From: an uncultured bacterium
GTDB lineage: Bacteria > Bacillota_A > Clostridia > Oscillospirales > Oscillospiraceae
DNA: 16,525 nucleotides
NCBI GenBank assembly: GCA_905214605.1
Contig: CAJMMY010000008.1
Span: forward strand, 1 to 16,525
Reading direction: 5' to 3'
Part shown: positions 13,569 to 16,525 of the stretch, piece by piece
Position numbering within the stretch: position 1 is the stretch's first letter
Layout: every line of letters begins with the position of its first letter
The notes under the pieces: generated by a model
What the model saw: only the letters and a program-made list of their open reading frames with translations
Database searches by the model: none
Told to the model about the DNA's origin: nothing
Translations under genes and position numbers: made by a program

Positions 13569-14207
13569 ATGAAGACTTTGATTGCTTATTACAGCCGCAG
13601 CGGACGGACCAAAACCGCAGCGGAGAAAATTGCGGAGCTTACCGGCGGTACGCTGCTGGAAATTTGTGAGGCAGAGCCCTATCCGGCGGAATACCGCCAG
13701 CTGGTAAACCGGGTTTTGGGAGAGATTCAGACCGATGCCCGGCCTGCCATTCAGCCGGTGGCGGGCAGCAGCGCCGATTGGGACGCATTGATTCTGGGAA
13801 CCCCCAACTGGTGCGGCACTATGGCGCCCCCGCTGATGACCTTTTTGCAGCAATGGGATTGGAGCGGCAAGAAGATTCTGCCTTTCGGCACCAACGGTGG
13901 CGGCGGCACCGGGCGCTTGGCGGAAGATATAGCCAGATTGGTGCCAAACGGAAACATTGCCCCGGTATTGGATTTGCCGGACCCGGAGGGGCCCACCAAA
14001 AAGACAAAGTCCCCATCCTCTATAGTAAACGAAATGCCCTTTAGGGCCTCTGTGCCGTTGTCATATACTTTTTTAACATCAATAAGCCGAATCATATATT
14101 CCTCGCAATTCTCAGAAACGCGGATGCTATCCGCGGAAAAAGTTACAAAATGGTTACATGCTTCATTATACGGTTTTTTCCCGTATTTTGCAACAGGAAA
14201 AATATGA
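13569..14207 (+). CDS. Flavodoxin, interrupted; chimeric 3' end
   Basis: The first ~134 residues are a flavodoxin: FMN phosphate loop YYSRSGRTKTAA near residues 8-19, LGTPNWCGTMAPP near 77-89 and FGTNGGGGTGRLAEDIA near 106-122. Flavodoxins of this type run to about 150-165 residues, so the last strand and helix are missing. From about base 13970 the frame runs antisense into the start of an ftsE gene and on to a stop at 14207, giving some 78 residues (from PDPEGPTKK onward) that resemble nothing and are almost surely not a natural product. AGGAGG at 13556-13561 supports the start. If real, the protein is probably non-functional; if the junction is an assembly error, the intact gene lies elsewhere. 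Confidence 0.7.
   Translation: MKTLIAYYSRSGRTKTAAEKIAELTGGTLLEICEAEPYPAEYRQLVNRVLGEIQTDARPAIQPVAGSSADWDALILGTPNWCGTMAPPLMTFLQQWDWSGKKILPFGTNGGGGTGRLAEDIARLVPNGNIAPVLDLPDPEGPTKKTKSPSSIVNEMPFRASVPLSYTFLTSISRIIYSSQFSETRMLSAEKVTKWLHASLYGFFPYFATGKI
13970..14095 (-). pseudogene. ftsE: N-terminal fragment of cell-division ATPase FtsE
   Basis: On the minus strand an ATG at 14095 opens 42 residues typical of FtsE: the start MIRLIDVKKVYDNGTEALKG and the Walker A region FLVGPSGSGKS. Immediately after GKS the frame departs from the family, which would continue with T or S and a long helix, and reads antisense to the flavodoxin. FtsE is the ABC ATPase that with FtsX controls peptidoglycan hydrolases at division. 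A ribosome binding site (GAGGA, complement of about 14100-14104) and a good promoter precede it, so the 5' end looks like a working gene that is cut off. Confidence 0.8.
14119..14135 (-). repeat. Hairpin in the ftsE leader
   Basis: CGCGGAT (14119-14125) and ATCCGCG (14129-14135) form a perfect 7-bp stem with a three-base loop. It lies in the untranslated leader between the ftsE promoter and its ribosome binding site. TGTAAC also occurs twice on the minus strand at 14142-14147 and 14153-14158, 11 bp apart, in the same leader. Confidence 0.5.
14165..14193 (-). promoter_or_regulatory. ftsE promoter with dyad in the spacer
   Basis: On the minus strand TTGCAA (14188-14193) and a perfect TATAAT (complement of 14165-14170) are 17 bp apart. 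ATACGG (14168-14173) and CCGTAT (14181-14186) form an inverted repeat overlapping the spacer and -10. Confidence 0.7.
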
Positions 14208-14310
14208 AAAAAGTGTGAACTGTAGGGAAGTTAGTCGAAGCCCGTCAGTCCCATCCCCAAGGAAGCAGCCCCCTACGGATGCCCTCCCGGGTAATTGTCC
14301 CTATGGCGTG

Positions 14311-14345
14311 AAAACAGGGAGGCACCGGGCTATGGTGTCTCCCTG
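14311..14345 (-). terminator. Rho-independent terminator of the CdaR-type regulator gene
   Basis: A 12-bp stem (14315-14326 with 14334-14345, one mismatch/wobble) with a 7-base loop is followed on the minus strand by a run of T (complement of AAAA at 14311-14314). It lies 20 bases after the regulator stop. The stretch 14194-14310 holds nothing else recognisable. Confidence 0.75.
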
Positions 14346-14364
14346 ACAGGGTCTCTTATGCTTT

Positions 14365-15456
14365 TTATGCGTCGATCCCGCGGCTGGTGAGGTATTTCTT
14401 GACCATTAGAGCAACCTTGAAGGTAATGGCATCATCAAACTCCCGCAGATCCAGCCCTGTGAGCTTTTTGATCTTCTCCAGCCGATACACCAGGGTGTTG
14501 CGGTGTACAAAGAGCTTCCGGGCGGTTTCGGACACATTTAGGTTATTTTCAAAGAACTTATAAATGGTGAACAGGGTCTCCTGGTCCAGGGCATCAATGG
14601 GGTTCTTCTTAAAGACCTCCTGCAGGAACATCTGGCACAGGATGGTGGGCAGCTGATAGATCAGGCGGCCGATGCCCAGGTTCTCATAATTGATGACGGT
14701 CTTCTCCGTCTCAAACACCTTGCCCACATCGATGGCCACCCCGGCCTCTTTATAGGCCCGGGCCAGGTCCCGGATGTGGCTGACCACGGTGCTGATGCCG
14801 ATGACCACCTTCACGCCCAGCTCCTTGGTCACGGCGGCGGAGATCTGCTTGGCGATCTTCTGCAGCTCCTTGGCATCCGCCCCCTCGGGCAGCTGCTTGA
14901 TCAGGGCCACGTCGCTCTCGTTGATGGAGATGACGAAGTCGGTCTGCTTGTCTGGGAACAGGTTCTGAATGACATCAATGGTACTCACGTCGGCGGGGCC
15001 CAGCTGGCGCACCAAAAAGGCGGCCCGGGGACACTCCGACACAAAGTGCAGCTCCTTGGCCTGGGTGTAGATGTCACCCAGAAGGATATTGTCAGAGATG
15101 ATATTCTTTACGAAGGTGGCCTTGTCGTGCTTCTCTTCATAATAGGCCTTGGCCTCGTTAAAGGCCACCACCGCCATAGCGCACAGGGATTCGGCGACCT
15201 CGTCCTCCCCCTTGACAAAGGCGGCGTAGTCAAACTGGGCACCCCATCCGGCCAGAGGCCGCAGGGTCTTTCCTTCAAAATAAGCCGTACCGTTGTCGGC
15301 TACGTTTACCGCTTCCACCGCGCCGGGCCAGTTTTCCCCAATACAAGTCAACTCGCTGCATGCCACAACAATGCCATCGGCATCGATCACGCCCACAGTA
15401 CGACTGACGTTGTCCTTCATCTGGAGGACAACCCCCTGAAACATCCTGCTTGACAC
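14365..15456 (-). CDS. CdaR/PucR-family transcriptional regulator
   Basis: This protein of about 363 residues has an N-terminal sensor region resembling the sugar-diacid recognition domain (VGVIDADGIVVACSE), a central GGDEF-like region (around QISAAVTKELGVKVVIGIS) and a C-terminal PucR-type helix-turn-helix with VSETARKLFVHRNTLVYRLE about 55 residues from the end. Family members such as CdaR activate sugar-acid catabolism in response to a carboxylate ligand; the ligand here is unknown. The first ATG (15462) leaves only one base after AGGAGG, while GTG at 15456 has ideal 7-base spacing, so GTG is preferred. It has its own promoter and terminator and stands between rsuA and ftsE on the same strand. 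Confidence 0.82.
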   Translation of the reverse strand: MSSRMFQGVVLQMKDNVSRTVGVIDADGIVVACSELTCIGENWPGAVEAVNVADNGTAYFEGKTLRPLAGWGAQFDYAAFVKGEDEVAESLCAMAVVAFNEAKAYYEEKHDKATFVKNIISDNILLGDIYTQAKELHFVSECPRAAFLVRQLGPADVSTIDVIQNLFPDKQTDFVISINESDVALIKQLPEGADAKELQKIAKQISAAVTKELGVKVVIGISTVVSHIRDLARAYKEAGVAIDVGKVFETEKTVINYENLGIGRLIYQLPTILCQMFLQEVFKKNPIDALDQETLFTIYKFFENNLNVSETARKLFVHRNTLVYRLEKIKKLTGLDLREFDDAITFKVALMVKKYLTSRGIDA

Positions 15457-15499
15457 ATCCATCCCTCCTATATTTCTCTCATTGTCTCACTGTTTTTTT

Positions 15500-15529
15500 A
15501 TTATAGCGAATTCCTGCCCCGTTTGGCAA
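15500..15529 (-). promoter_or_regulatory. Promoter of the CdaR-type regulator gene
   Basis: On the minus strand TTGCCA (complement of 15524-15529), an 18-bp spacer and a perfect TATAAT (complement of 15500-15505) lie about 45 bases before the start codon. Confidence 0.75.
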
Positions 15530-15583
15530 GGGGTTTTTGCTAAATTGCCACGATTTTTTTGTGGAAAACGCCCAAAGGGATTC

Positions 15584-16297
15584 TCATTCTCCTCGCAATG
15601 CTCCGATTTCTTTCTCGGTGAGCATCCGCCACTGGCCAGGTTTCAGATTTTCTTCCAATTTCAAAGGACCCATAGACAGGCGATGCAGGGCGGTCACCGG
15701 CTTTCCCCGGGCGGCCAGCATCCGCTTCACCTGGTGATACTTTCCCTCCCGCAGGGTGACCAGACAGGTTGAGCCGTCCCCCAGGGGCTTTAGTCCGGCG
15801 GGCAGGCAGTGCAGCCCATCCCCAAGCACCATGCCCTCCGCCAGGGCGGCCACGTCGCTCCGGTCCACCTTCCCCTCCACCTGGGCCAGATAGACCTTAT
15901 CCACGTGCTTTTTGGGGGAGAGCAGTTCGTGGCCCAGGGGGCCGTCGTCGGTGAGCAGCAGCAGACCGGTGGTATCCTTGTCCAGCCGCCCTACGGGGAA
16001 CAGGCCCCGCCGCCGCAGGTGCTGGGGCAGCAGATCCAGCACCGTCTTCTGTTTGGGGTCCCGGGTGGCGGACAACAGTCCGGCGGGCTTGTGCATCAGC
16101 ACATAGACAAAGGGGGCGCAGTCCACCGTCTGCCCGTCCACCTGGATGTGGGTGGAAGCGGGGTCGAACTTCTCCTCCGGCTTGGCCACGGTCGTGCCGT
16201 CGGCCCGCACCCGGCCGTGGCGGATCATATCTTTGATCTCCTTCCGGGACCACCGCCCGGTGGAGGAGAGTATCTTGTCCAGGCGCTCCAGAGCCAT
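15584..16297 (-). CDS. rsuA: 16S rRNA pseudouridine synthase (RsuA/RluB family)
   Basis: This 237-residue protein has an N-terminal S4 RNA-binding domain (about 1-60: RLDKILSSTGRWSRKEIKDM, then GRVRADG) and a pseudouridine synthase domain with MHKPAGLLSATRD (68-80), the catalytic aspartate D106 in GRLDKDTTGLLLL, and YHQVKRMLAARGKPV near the C-terminus. The length and S4 fusion fit RsuA, which modifies U516 of 16S rRNA; RluB/RluF-type 23S enzymes are close relatives and cannot be fully excluded. A purine-rich ribosome binding region lies 5' of the ATG. It is clearly richer in GC than the genes left of 13970. Confidence 0.88.
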   Translation of the reverse strand: MALERLDKILSSTGRWSRKEIKDMIRHGRVRADGTTVAKPEEKFDPASTHIQVDGQTVDCAPFVYVLMHKPAGLLSATRDPKQKTVLDLLPQHLRRRGLFPVGRLDKDTTGLLLLTDDGPLGHELLSPKKHVDKVYLAQVEGKVDRSDVAALAEGMVLGDGLHCLPAGLKPLGDGSTCLVTLREGKYHQVKRMLAARGKPVTALHRLSMGPLKLEENLKPGQWRMLTEKEIGALRGE

Positions 16298-16351
16298 GGC
16301 CCTCTTCCCTTCTTTCTCCTATCACTCTCATCGGCATAAGCCAGCCCCCCG

Positions 16352-16378
16352 GGGCATACCCTATTAGGGACAATGCCC
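16352..16378. repeat. Nested inverted repeat between divergent genes
   Basis: GGGCAT (16352-16357) pairs with ATGCCC (16373-16378), and inside it CCCT (16359-16362) pairs with AGGG (16366-16369). It sits between rsuA and the divergent plus-strand gene, close before the latter's ribosome binding site. It may be an operator or a leader hairpin. Confidence 0.4.
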
Positions 16379-16400
16379 AATTTGGAAGGAGCGATCTGCC

Positions 16401-16525
16401 GTGTTTATTTTTACCGCAAAGGTTCCCAGGCGCAAGCTGGCCCTGGGGGTGACGCTGGCGGCTCTGGCCTGCTGCTGCCTGTTCGCCCTGGACCTGGGCC
16501 CCTCTCCCGCCCAGGCTGCGGCAGC
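16401..16525 (+). CDS. N-terminus of a membrane-anchored or exported protein (partial)
   Basis: A GTG at 16401 follows AAGGAG (16386-16391) by 9 bases and opens a frame that runs off the window after 41 codons. The peptide starts MFIFTAKVPRRKLALG, then a hydrophobic core (VTLAALACCCLFAL) and a small-residue end (SPAQAAA): a signal peptide or membrane anchor with a possible signal peptidase site near AQA-A. The function cannot be told from this fragment. It is divergent from rsuA and shares the same high GC. Confidence 0.65.
   Translation, partial: MFIFTAKVPRRKLALGVTLAALACCCLFALDLGPSPAQAAA

Noticed and set aside
13950..14000. Transposon or integron boundary at the flavodoxin/ftsE junction
   Set aside because: No transposase, terminal inverted repeat, direct duplication or attachment-like core was seen on either side.
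13751..14095. Minus-strand 114-residue frame continuing from FtsE into the flavodoxin
   Set aside because: Only the first 42 residues are FtsE; the rest is antisense to the flavodoxin, so it is a product of the junction and not a gene.
14158..14346. Small plus-strand frame of 62 codons right of the junction
   Set aside because: It has no ribosome binding site, contains the terminator of the regulator gene and overlaps the ftsE promoter; no protein-like pattern.

Overview
The window reads as low-to-mid GC Firmicutes DNA, most likely gut-type Clostridia (Oscillospiraceae-like). The reasons are strong AGGAGG ribosome binding sites throughout, typical sigma-A promoters with 17-18 bp spacers, many short-spaced co-oriented genes, and family content (AIM24-family protein, CdaR/PucR regulator, FtsE, Amt). 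The assignment is inferred from style, not from any search.

Positions 1-69 hold the last codons of an Opp/Dpp-type peptide ABC transporter ATPase, followed by a terminator. Positions 332-8297 form one tightly packed plus-strand operon of eight genes: wbpA-like dehydrogenase, two glycosyltransferases, wbpI-like 2-epimerase, wbpB-like oxidoreductase, wbpD-like acetyltransferase, a small three-helix membrane protein of unknown function, and a wbpE-like aminotransferase. The five enzymes are exactly those that turn UDP-GlcNAc into UDP-2,3-diacetamido-2,3-dideoxy-D-mannuronic acid in Pseudomonas O-antigen synthesis. The two glycosyltransferases presumably place this or other sugars into a surface glycan. 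The operon ends at a clear terminator (8305-8339).

Next come two separately promoted small genes (AIM24 family and PPC/DUF296 family), then a 333-bp AT-rich regulatory gap leading to an ammonium transporter whose C-terminus is a full PII signal domain. A convergent minus-strand HD-domain hydrolase follows. From the divergent promoter region at 12305-12455 the plus strand encodes a uridine-kinase-like/CYTH fusion and then a flavodoxin.

The flavodoxin breaks off near 13970 at the same base where a minus-strand ftsE breaks off just after its P-loop. Right of that point gene orientation, base composition and isoleucine codon choice all change. The right part carries, on the minus strand, a 16S rRNA pseudouridine synthase, a CdaR-type regulator and the ftsE start, plus the beginning of a divergent plus-strand gene with a signal sequence. 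The simplest reading is that two unrelated genome segments are joined here, either by assembly error or by real recombination.

No CRISPR array, tRNA, rRNA or insertion sequence was seen.
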